From assembly GCA_027593305.1 (NCBI GenBank), contig JAQCJA010000342.1:1-5510 (forward strand): 5,510 nucleotides of DNA, read 5' to 3'. Below are positions 1 to 4,821 of this stretch, piece by piece; positions within the stretch are counted from its first letter, which is position 1; every line of letters starts with the position of its first letter. The translations under genes were made by a program, and so were the position numbers. A model generated the notes under the pieces. The model saw only the letters and a program-made list of their open reading frames with translations. It was not told the DNA's origin and did no database searches. The stretch is from a bacterium. Its GTDB lineage: Bacteria; Latescibacterota; UBA2968; UBA8231.

Positions 1-42
1 GAGGCTGCCTGCTGAGGCTGCCTGCTGAGGCTGCCTGCTGAG
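1..42. repeat. 13-bp direct tandem repeat, three copies plus 3 bases
   Basis: The unit GAGGCTGCCTGCT is repeated without mismatch at 1-13, 14-26 and 27-39, followed by GAG of a fourth copy at 40-42. The array may extend left beyond the window. Because 13 is not a multiple of three, the TGA formed at each junction (13-15, 26-28, 39-41) falls in a different frame, so all three forward frames are closed here and any upstream forward gene must end by this point. Function is unknown. It could be a slippage-generated array, a protein-binding array, or an assembly artefact if this is a contig end. Confidence 0.9.
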
Positions 43-47
43 ATTAT

Positions 48-56
48 GGGGGGGGG
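48..56 (+). other. Nine-G homopolymer tract in the kinase leader
   Basis: Nine consecutive G residues start with the G of an ATG at 46-48. If that ATG were the kinase start, the tract would encode Gly-Gly and part of a third Gly and lie inside the reading frame. With the preferred TTG start at 85 it lies in the untranslated leader, 28 bases before the start codon. G tracts of this length are prone to slippage in replication and to miscalling in sequencing. Confidence 0.8.
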
Positions 57-70
57 TTGTCCTCGCCATT

Positions 71-77
71 GGCGGAG
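71..77 (+). promoter_or_regulatory. Ribosome binding site for the heptose kinase (decides the TTG start)
   Basis: GGCGGAG matches the anti-Shine-Dalgarno core (GGAG at 74-77) and sits 7 bases before TTG at 85-87. The competing ATG at 46-48 is preceded only by the repeat array and ATT, with a GAG at 40-42 that is too close to be convincing. This favours initiation at 85. Confidence 0.65.
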
Positions 78-84
78 CATTGCG

Positions 85-1074
85 TTGATCACAACCCGGG
101 CCCCACTGAGAATACCACTCGGCGGCGGCGGTACCGACCTGCCGTCCTACTACGAAGAACATGGCGGCTTCATTCTTTCTGCCGGCATCGACAAGTACGT
201 CTACATCCAACTCAACACTCTGCAGGTCGAGGATTTCATCCGGGTGAAATACTCGGAGACGGAGCTCGTGAAAGCCGTCGCCGATATCAAACACCCGCTG
301 CTGCGTGAGAGTCTGCTCTACAGCAAGATCGGTACGGGCCTGGAGATCGGCGCCATGTCGGATGTGCCGGGACGTACAGGCATGGGTTCTTCCGGGTCGT
401 TCACCGTCGCCCTGCTGGCAGCCCTGGCCGAATACAAACGCGAGCCCCTGCATCGTCAGCAACTGGCGGAAGCAGCCAACCATATCGAAGCCGTCCGTTG
501 CGCCCAACCTGCCGGCAAACACGACCACTACCTGGCGGCCTTCGGTGGGCTCACCTGCCTCGATATCACCACCGATGGCAAGGTGACAGTCTCTCCCCTG
601 TCGATCACCGTGCATACCACGGAGGAACTCCGTAACAGCATGGTCGTCTTCTTCACCGGCATCCAGCGAGAAAGCTTCGACATCCTGACGCAACAGGAGC
701 AGGATACCAAGCGGGGCGACGGCCGGGTCATCGACAGCCTGCACGAGGTCAAGGCCATTGGCCTCGATATCAAGAAGGCCCTCGAGGCAGGCGATATCGA
801 TCGATTCGGCGACCTGCTGCATACGCACTGGGAAACGAAAAAAAAGCGCTCCACGAAGATGTCGAATCCGGACATCGATCGCTGGTACGACGAAGCCCGC
901 AGGGCCGGCGCGCTGGGAGGCAAACTCATGGGGGCTGGTGGCGGTGGCTTTCTCATGTTTTACTGTCCGGCACAACATCGCGGCGCTCTGCGCGAGCGCA
1001 TGGCTGCCGCAGGTCTGCGCGAGATGAGCTTTCAGTTTGATACAGAAGGCGCCAAGGTTCTGATGAACATCTGA
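85..1074 (+). CDS. hddA: GHMP kinase, D-glycero-D-manno-heptose 7-phosphate kinase type
   Basis: Predicted cytoplasmic ATP-dependent sugar kinase that phosphorylates C-1 of a heptose 7-phosphate to give the 1,7-bisphosphate, a step toward nucleotide-activated heptoses. Numbering from the TTG start (329 residues, normal for HddA): the N-terminal GHMP motif lies around 5-20 (Gly13-16, Asp18 of GGGGTDLP); the ATP-binding motif PGRTGMGSSGS is at 95-105; a GKHDHY segment at 144-149 corresponds to the GKQDQY active-site segment of HddA proteins, with Lys145 and Asp147 kept and both Gln replaced by His; HWETKKKRS is at 248-256; and the C-terminal glycine motif KLMGAGGGGF is at 280-289. TTG is chosen because family members begin a few residues before the TRxPLRI-type strand and a Shine-Dalgarno site precedes it. 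An ATG at 46 would add 13 residues (MGGGCPRHWRSIA) that look non-native. The gene is followed by a sedoheptulose-phosphate isomerase relative, which supports the heptose assignment. A different sugar-phosphate substrate remains possible. Confidence 0.85.
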   Translation: MITTRAPLRIPLGGGGTDLPSYYEEHGGFILSAGIDKYVYIQLNTLQVEDFIRVKYSETELVKAVADIKHPLLRESLLYSKIGTGLEIGAMSDVPGRTGMGSSGSFTVALLAALAEYKREPLHRQQLAEAANHIEAVRCAQPAGKHDHYLAAFGGLTCLDITTDGKVTVSPLSITVHTTEELRNSMVVFFTGIQRESFDILTQQEQDTKRGDGRVIDSLHEVKAIGLDIKKALEAGDIDRFGDLLHTHWETKKKRSTKMSNPDIDRWYDEARRAGALGGKLMGAGGGGFLMFYCPAQHRGALRERMAAAGLREMSFQFDTEGAKVLMNI

Positions 1075-1148
1075 GGGCGCCGCGCCTGGCTGTACATGAC
1101 GGCTGTTACCAGACCATCCCCTGACAACCCAAGCAACTGACGAGACCC

Positions 1149-1748
1149 ATGAGCAATCAGACATACATCGACGGATACCTCGGCCAAATGTCGGAGGTCC
1201 TGGGCAGATTGCCCAGGACGGATATCGATGCCGCCATCGAACTGTTGTTCGGTGCCTGGAAGGCGGGAGGCACGGTATTCATTGCCGGCAACGGCGGCTC
1301 GTCCTCCACGGCCAGCCACTTCGCCTGTGACCTGGCCAAGTGGACCTTGAGCGCCGGCAAGCCCCGTTTCCGGGTCATGGCCCTGACGGACAACATGCCC
1401 CTGTTCAGCGCCCTGATGAATGACGAGGGTACCGCCCACGTCTACTCCGAGCAGATCGAGCCCTTCATCAAGGACGGTGACGTACTCATCCTCATCAGTG
1501 TTCATGGTGGCTCCGGCGCCGGCAATGCCGGATCGTGGTCGCAGAACCTGTTGCGTGCCCTGCAGGTGGCCCAGGACAAGGGTGCCAGGGTGCTCGGCCT
1601 CAGCGGCTTTGACGGTGGTGCCCTGCGCGAGATGGCCGACGTGTGTATCACCGTGCCCGTAGATTCGACACCACAGGTGGAGTCCTTTCACCTGGCCCTG
1701 GAACACCTCATGTGCGACTGCCTCCGGCAGAAGATCGCTGACGCCTGA
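1149..1748 (+). CDS. SIS-domain sugar isomerase, GmhA-like (sedoheptulose 7-phosphate isomerase family)
   Basis: Single SIS-domain protein of 199 residues, close to GmhA length (about 190-200). GmhA converts D-sedoheptulose 7-phosphate to D-glycero-D-manno-heptose 7-phosphate in the cytoplasm. The phosphate-binding segment GNGGSSSTASHF spans 47-58 and a second sugar-phosphate loop ISVHGGSG spans 116-123, where GmhA has ISTSGNS. Aligned by eye to E. coli GmhA, the metal/catalytic set His61, Glu65, Gln172, His180 corresponds to His57, Asp61, Glu178, His186. All four can still bind metal, but two are changed. The start ATG has only a weak Shine-Dalgarno (CGAGA, 1141-1145), and the 74-base gap to the kinase holds no convincing promoter or terminator. 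The kinase upstream and transaldolase downstream fit a C7 sugar phosphate substrate. The changed residues leave room for a different ketose phosphate, so no gene symbol is given. Confidence 0.85.
   Translation: MSNQTYIDGYLGQMSEVLGRLPRTDIDAAIELLFGAWKAGGTVFIAGNGGSSSTASHFACDLAKWTLSAGKPRFRVMALTDNMPLFSALMNDEGTAHVYSEQIEPFIKDGDVLILISVHGGSGAGNAGSWSQNLLRALQVAQDKGARVLGLSGFDGGALREMADVCITVPVDSTPQVESFHLALEHLMCDCLRQKIADA
1197..1219. other. Perfect 10-bp inverted repeat, 3-base loop, inside the isomerase gene
   Basis: GTCCTGGGCA at 1197-1206 is exactly complementary to TGCCCAGGAC at 1210-1219, with GAT between. In RNA it would form a stable GC-rich hairpin about 50 bases into the isomerase reading frame, encoding residues around 17-24 (VLGRLPRT). 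No T-run follows, so it is not an intrinsic terminator. It may be codon coincidence, a translation-modulating structure or a DNA-binding site. Confidence 0.6.
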
Positions 1749-1754
1749 AAGGAA
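1749..1754 (+). promoter_or_regulatory. Ribosome binding site of the transaldolase gene
   Basis: AAGGAA starts directly after the isomerase stop codon (TGA, 1746-1748) and lies 11 bases before ATG at 1766. The spacing is slightly long but the match to the anti-Shine-Dalgarno sequence is good, supporting this ATG and co-transcription with the isomerase. Confidence 0.6.
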
Positions 1755-1765
1755 CCACGCCCACT

Positions 1766-2431
1766 ATGGAACTGTTCATTGACAGCGCCGACATCGACGA
1801 AGTGCGCAAGGCCGCCCGCCTGGGTGTAATCACCGGATGCACGACAAACCCCAAGCTCGCCGCCAGCGCCGAACCCGGTGACTTCCGCAAACGCGTCGAG
1901 GAGATCCTCGCCGTCATCGATGGCCCGGTCAGCGTCGAGGTCGTTGACGAAACGGTGGCCGGAATGCTGGCCGAGGCGGCGGAGTACGCCTCCTGGGATG
2001 ACCGTGTCGTCGTCAAGATTCCCATGTGCCTGGAAGGCCTTGAGGTCATCCACAAACTTGAGCGCGAGCAGGATGTGCGCGTCAATGTCACATGTATGAT
2101 GAATTCCAATCAGACGGCCATGGCCATGATGGCCGGCGCCACGTATGTCAGCCTCTTCGTCGGGCGTATCACCGACATGGGCTACGATGCCGACGTCACC
2201 ATTGCCGAGACGGCCCAGTTGATCGAGCACGGGGGATTCAAGGCGCGGATCATCGCCGGCAGCATGCGTGGCGTAGGTGACATTCAGCGTTCCTTCCTCG
2301 CCGGTGCTCACATCGTCACGACACCCTATAAGCTGCTGCCTGCCATGATCCACCACCCGCGTACCGTGGAAACAATCGCCGAATTCAAGAGTGCCTGGGA
2401 CGAGGCACGCAAGAGTGGCAGCGTCGGGTGA
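1766..2431 (+). CDS. Transaldolase family protein (short FSA/TalC type)
   Basis: Class I aldolase of 221 residues, the size of the short transaldolase/fructose-6-phosphate aldolase group. It transfers or cleaves a dihydroxyacetone unit through a Schiff base, and as a transaldolase it interconverts fructose 6-phosphate plus erythrose 4-phosphate with sedoheptulose 7-phosphate plus glyceraldehyde 3-phosphate. Visible marks: N-terminal MELFIDSAD with Asp6; TTNPK at 26-30; VVVKIP with the Schiff-base lysine at Lys84; VNVT at 106-109; FVGRI at 131-135; IIAGS at 162-166; and a C-terminal TTPYKLLPAM segment. Phe131 sits where FSA has Tyr (APYVNRI) and transaldolases have Phe, which favours transaldolase over free aldolase activity. 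The gap to the isomerase is 17 bases and the stop overlaps the next start by 4 bases, so it is an operon member. I infer that it supplies the C7 ketose phosphate for the two upstream enzymes. A related ketose as substrate is an alternative. Confidence 0.88.
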   Translation: MELFIDSADIDEVRKAARLGVITGCTTNPKLAASAEPGDFRKRVEEILAVIDGPVSVEVVDETVAGMLAEAAEYASWDDRVVVKIPMCLEGLEVIHKLEREQDVRVNVTCMMNSNQTAMAMMAGATYVSLFVGRITDMGYDADVTIAETAQLIEHGGFKARIIAGSMRGVGDIQRSFLAGAHIVTTPYKLLPAMIHHPRTVETIAEFKSAWDEARKSGSVG

Positions 2432-3327
2432 AGCCTGCGTCCGCGGGCGCGGCGACGTCCCTGGACCTTGGCGGCGACGTTGTCGTCACCGCCATCCTTG
2501 GTGGCCACATGCGCCTCGATGGCGGCGCCATGTTTGGCGTCGTACCAAAGCCCCTCTGGACGCGAGTCAGTCCTCCCGATGGCCGCAACCGCATCGCCAG
2601 TGCCTGCCGCTGCCTGCTGATCCGCACGGCCCAGGCGACGGTCCTGGTGGACACCGGTTGCGGCGATCGCTTCGATGCCCGCAACCGCGACATCTTCGCC
2701 GTTGATGCCGCGGTTTCTCTCGAGGCGAGTCTCGCTGTTGCGGGAGTGTCGCTGACGGATATCACTCATGTTCTGTTCACCCATCTGCACTTCGACCACA
2801 GCGCCGGCGCCCTGCGCGACGTCGCCGGCGAACTCGTACCCACCTTCCCGGATGCCGTCCATATCGTGCAGCAGGGCGAGGTCGAAGACGCTCTCGCAGG
2901 GCGCTCCATCATGCGCTCCAGCTATGTTGCCAAGGACCTCGACATCCTTGCCGGTGCCGTGCGCTGGGCCTGGACCGACGGTGATGGTCCCATCCTCCCA
3001 GGCATACGCGTGCAGCGCACCAAAGGCCACACAGAACATCATCAGTCGATCTTTGTCGAAGGGGAAAGGCAAACCCTTGTGTTCCCTGGCGACTTGACGC
3101 CGACACGCGCGCACTTGCGACCGTACTGGATCATGGCCTACGACATGTTCCCCTACGACACGTTCCTGCGGAAACAGGAACTGGCGCAACAGGCCTGCGA
3201 GTGTGGCTGGATCGTTGCCTGGGATCACGATCCCGGTGTGCCCTGGAGCCGCCTGGCCGCCGCTGAGCGTACGGGGTTCGTCGCCATCGACATCGACGCG
3301 GCTGTCGACGCCGCCTGCAAGCCATGA
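2428..3327 (+). CDS. MBL-fold metallo-hydrolase
   Basis: Soluble metallo-beta-lactamase-fold hydrolase of 299 residues with no signal peptide. The dinuclear metal site is complete: THLHFDHSAG around 118-127 supplies His119, His121, Asp123 and His124; GHTEHHQS at 200-207 supplies His201; FPGDL gives Asp222; and AWDHDP gives His267. The N-terminal part, with a GGAMFGVVPKPLW segment at 32-44 and LVDTGCGD at 73-80, is typical of a large family of stand-alone MBL hydrolases of mostly unknown substrate (lactonase, esterase or phosphodiester activity is known elsewhere in the fold). The start is GTG at 2428-2430, overlapping the transaldolase stop as GTGA. The first ATG (2510) would cut the early conserved strand, so GTG is preferred. 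No strong Shine-Dalgarno is seen, which fits translational coupling. In this context it may act on a sugar lactone or phosphorylated sugar intermediate, but that is inference. Confidence 0.87.
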   Translation: MKPASAGAATSLDLGGDVVVTAILGGHMRLDGGAMFGVVPKPLWTRVSPPDGRNRIASACRCLLIRTAQATVLVDTGCGDRFDARNRDIFAVDAAVSLEASLAVAGVSLTDITHVLFTHLHFDHSAGALRDVAGELVPTFPDAVHIVQQGEVEDALAGRSIMRSSYVAKDLDILAGAVRWAWTDGDGPILPGIRVQRTKGHTEHHQSIFVEGERQTLVFPGDLTPTRAHLRPYWIMAYDMFPYDTFLRKQELAQQACECGWIVAWDHDPGVPWSRLAAAERTGFVAIDIDAAVDAACKP

Positions 3328-4184
3328 CGCCAATCCCTGGCGGCCCCTTCCGCCCGCTGCCCGACATAATTTTTGCCGATGACTTCGATCGGGGCCTGGA
3401 AGGCTGGACGGGGCTCATCGGCAATTACGAACACTCCCTCGATTCCGTCCTGCCCGGTTTTCGCGACCTGCGCCCACCCATGCTGAGCAACGCCACCACA
3501 TGGGATACCGGGACCGGTGGCGGCGCCCTCGGCACGTACTCCATGAAACTGGCGACACGGGCGCGGAGGCAATCCCTGGCGGTAGGTATCAAGCGTCTCA
3601 CATTTTCGCAGGCCTGCCCCATTCAGGTGGAAACGTTGTTCACCTTCAAGCCCGAGGCATCAGAGCTTCGGTTGTCGCTGGCCGATGTCGGTGCCATCGG
3701 TGTGATCCTCGACCTGCAGGATGACCGGTGCCGAGTCATGCCGCACCTGCGATACAGGAATGCTGTCGACGGGCAACTGGCGGGCCACTGGCAGTTCAAA
3801 CACCGCGCCCCGAGCTTCCGGAACATCGGCGACAGCGGCGAAACGGTTTCACATTTCCATCTGGGGCCGGATAGCTGGGATGATGTGCCCAACGGGCAGC
3901 AGCAGTTGTGCTACAATGAAATCGCTACAAAACAGAACTGGCACTATCTGCGCGTTGGCTTTGATCTGGCGAGCATGTCCTTTACCGCACTGCAGTGCAA
4001 CGATCGACATTTCGACGTTGCCGGGCTGCAACCGATGACGATGCCGGCCATGCCCAACCTCTGGTGTATGTTGAATCTGGTTTTGTTTGCCGAGGCCAGC
4101 GCTGATCGACGTGCCTTCCTGTACGTCGATTCCGTCGTCATGTCCGCCGATTTTGGCGCCGTCCAGCGGCGTGATGACCCATGA
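3324..4184 (+). CDS. Uncharacterised protein, predicted cytoplasmic beta-sandwich (lectin/jelly-roll-like)
   Basis: I do not recognise a named function for this 286-residue protein. It starts at ATG 3324, overlapping the hydrolase stop as ATGA. The opening IIFADDFDRGLEGWTGLIGNY (near 15-35) resembles the first strands of concanavalin-A-like/LamG-type sandwiches (a D-D-F-D...W pattern). Alternating strands recur in the middle and in a NWHYLRVGFDL segment at 205-215, and an AFLYVDSVVMS segment at 264-274 looks like the closing strand of such folds. Aromatic residues are abundant and a His-rich patch (SHFHLGPDSW) lies at 176-185. There is no N-terminal hydrophobic stretch, so secretion is unlikely, which is unusual for a lectin-like protein. 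Its operon position suggests a role with the hydrolase and transaldolase on a carbohydrate, as an enzyme or binding protein. The fold call is by eye only. Confidence 0.75.
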   Translation: MTPIPGGPFRPLPDIIFADDFDRGLEGWTGLIGNYEHSLDSVLPGFRDLRPPMLSNATTWDTGTGGGALGTYSMKLATRARRQSLAVGIKRLTFSQACPIQVETLFTFKPEASELRLSLADVGAIGVILDLQDDRCRVMPHLRYRNAVDGQLAGHWQFKHRAPSFRNIGDSGETVSHFHLGPDSWDDVPNGQQQLCYNEIATKQNWHYLRVGFDLASMSFTALQCNDRHFDVAGLQPMTMPAMPNLWCMLNLVLFAEASADRRAFLYVDSVVMSADFGAVQRRDDP

Positions 4185-4519
4185 TGCGACGCAGCGCAAC
4201 CGCGGTGATCGAGCGCGATACCACCTGGTCCGGTCCCTTTGCTACCGAACCGTGGGAGGCAGCCTGGGCAGGCGAGGCGATTTTTTTTGTGCGCCAGTTG
4301 TCCACGGAAGATGGCGCGAGCTGCGACTGGCTGACAGCGCGTGTGCAGATCTCACCCGATGGCATCCGCTGGGTGGATGAGGGGCACGAACTCATCCTTC
4401 GCGGCGACCAGGAGATGGCCTTCGTGCGGGTTGGCCAATTCGGCGGCTGGTTGCGACTGGCAGGTGATGTCCGCGATGGCTCGGCGCGAGTCATCGTCTA
4501 CCTCAGTCTCAAGGAGTAG
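4181..4519 (+). CDS. Uncharacterised small beta-rich protein (112 aa)
   Basis: Unrecognised. The start ATG at 4181 overlaps the previous stop as ATGA, and a second ATG follows at 4184, so the protein has 111 or 112 residues. The body alternates hydrophobic and polar residues as in short beta strands: IFFVRQL near 34-40, WLTARVQISPDGIRWV at 50-65, MAFVRVGQFGGWLRLAG at 79-95 and ARVIVYLSL at 102-110. The ISPDGIRWV turn is like those in small beta-sandwich accessory or binding domains. There is no signal peptide, membrane segment or cysteine pair. A run of eight T at 4281-4288 encodes Ile-Phe-Phe within the frame. As the last gene of the coupled set it could be a partner of the preceding beta-sandwich protein. 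That is inference from position alone. Confidence 0.7.
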   Translation: MMRRSATAVIERDTTWSGPFATEPWEAAWAGEAIFFVRQLSTEDGASCDWLTARVQISPDGIRWVDEGHELILRGDQEMAFVRVGQFGGWLRLAGDVRDGSARVIVYLSLKE

Positions 4520-4549
4520 ATCAGCCCCGGGATCAACCAGGCGGCAGCG

Positions 4550-4579
4550 TTGACGGTCTCTCCCACCACCGACTATACT
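4550..4579 (+). promoter_or_regulatory. Sigma-70-like promoter for the 77-residue gene and dehydrogenase
   Basis: TTGACG at 4550-4555 (5 of 6 to the -35 consensus) and TATACT at 4574-4579 (5 of 6 to the -10 consensus) are separated by 18 bases. This lies in the only intergenic gap between the coupled gene set and the next unit. The predicted transcription start falls at about 4585-4588, at or just before the ATG at 4588. No clear intrinsic terminator for the upstream unit is visible in the gap, so read-through is possible. Confidence 0.65.
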
Positions 4580-4587
4580 CAGGGCCC

Positions 4588-4821
4588 ATGGCAATCGAAA
4601 TCATAGAACTCTCCGAAAAACATCGCACCCTGCTCGACCGCCTCGCTGAGCTCATTCCGGACCTGGATACGCAGCAGCCGCAGAGCCTGCAGCGGATCTT
4701 TGGCCTCGGTCTGATCGCTCTCACCATGCAGGTCACTTCGAAAGCACGCGCCGAAGAAAAGGACGAACTCGTCGCCGAGTTGGGCAGTCTCGCTCGCGAT
4801 ATGGTCGAGGCGGAAGACTAG
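4588..4821 (+). CDS. Uncharacterised small helical protein (77 aa), possibly leaderless
   Basis: Unrecognised 77-residue protein with a charged, Leu/Ala/Glu-rich composition. It probably forms two or three helices: roughly residues 7-24 (EKHRTLLDRLAELIPDL), 33-50 (a more hydrophobic QRIFGLGLIALTMQV stretch) and 52-74 (acidic and amphipathic). The middle segment is too short and mixed for a sure membrane helix. No cysteine or metal motif is seen. The ATG is the only plausible start in the frame: AGGG at 4581-4584 is just 3 bases away, too close for a normal Shine-Dalgarno, and the promoter places transcription start next to the ATG. It abuts the dehydrogenase gene (TAG followed directly by ATG), so the two are probably co-transcribed and the protein may be a partner or regulator of that enzyme, which is inference. 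Confidence 0.65.
   Translation: MAIEIIELSEKHRTLLDRLAELIPDLDTQQPQSLQRIFGLGLIALTMQVTSKARAEEKDELVAELGSLARDMVEAED

Noticed and set aside
1..42. Repeat array as a CRISPR
   Set aside because: The units are 13 bp, directly adjacent and without spacers, so this is a simple tandem repeat.
837..846. A8 run giving a dnaX-like A-AAA-AAG slippery heptamer in the kinase gene
   Set aside because: It encodes the Lys-Lys-Lys of a family-typical segment, with no clear stimulatory hairpin or upstream Shine-Dalgarno noted, so programmed frameshifting is not supported.
1075..1087. GGCG-CCG-CGCC hairpin after the kinase stop as terminator
   Set aside because: The stem is only 4-5 bp with a 3-base loop and no T-run follows; the next gene appears to belong to the same operon.
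1032..1706. Minus-strand open frame of 224 codons opposite the isomerase
   Set aside because: Antisense shadow of the SIS gene. No motif and no independent ribosome binding site or promoter was seen.
1688..2356. Minus-strand open frame of 222 codons opposite the transaldolase
   Set aside because: Antisense shadow of a well-supported transaldolase gene; composition is Gly/Asp/His-rich without a recognisable fold.
2669..2676. GCGATCGC octamer (HIP1-like palindrome of cyanobacteria)
   Set aside because: A single copy inside coding sequence is expected by chance in GC-rich DNA and is no evidence for a cyanobacterial source.
2326..3333. Minus-strand open frame of 335 codons opposite the MBL hydrolase
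   Set aside because: It is longer than the gene opposite it, but it lies fully antisense to a protein with a complete metal site, shows no recognisable motif and has a low-complexity Gly/Asp/Arg-rich composition typical of antisense frames in GC-rich DNA.
4281..4288. Run of eight T in the 112-residue gene as a contingency tract or terminator
   Set aside because: The frame continues normally through it (Ile-Phe-Phe), no GC-rich stem precedes it in a terminator arrangement, and a single T8 is weak evidence for phase variation.
4520..4549. Possible terminator in GATCAGCCCCGGGATC after the 112-residue gene
   Set aside because: Pairing is imperfect and no T-run follows, so an intrinsic terminator cannot be supported.
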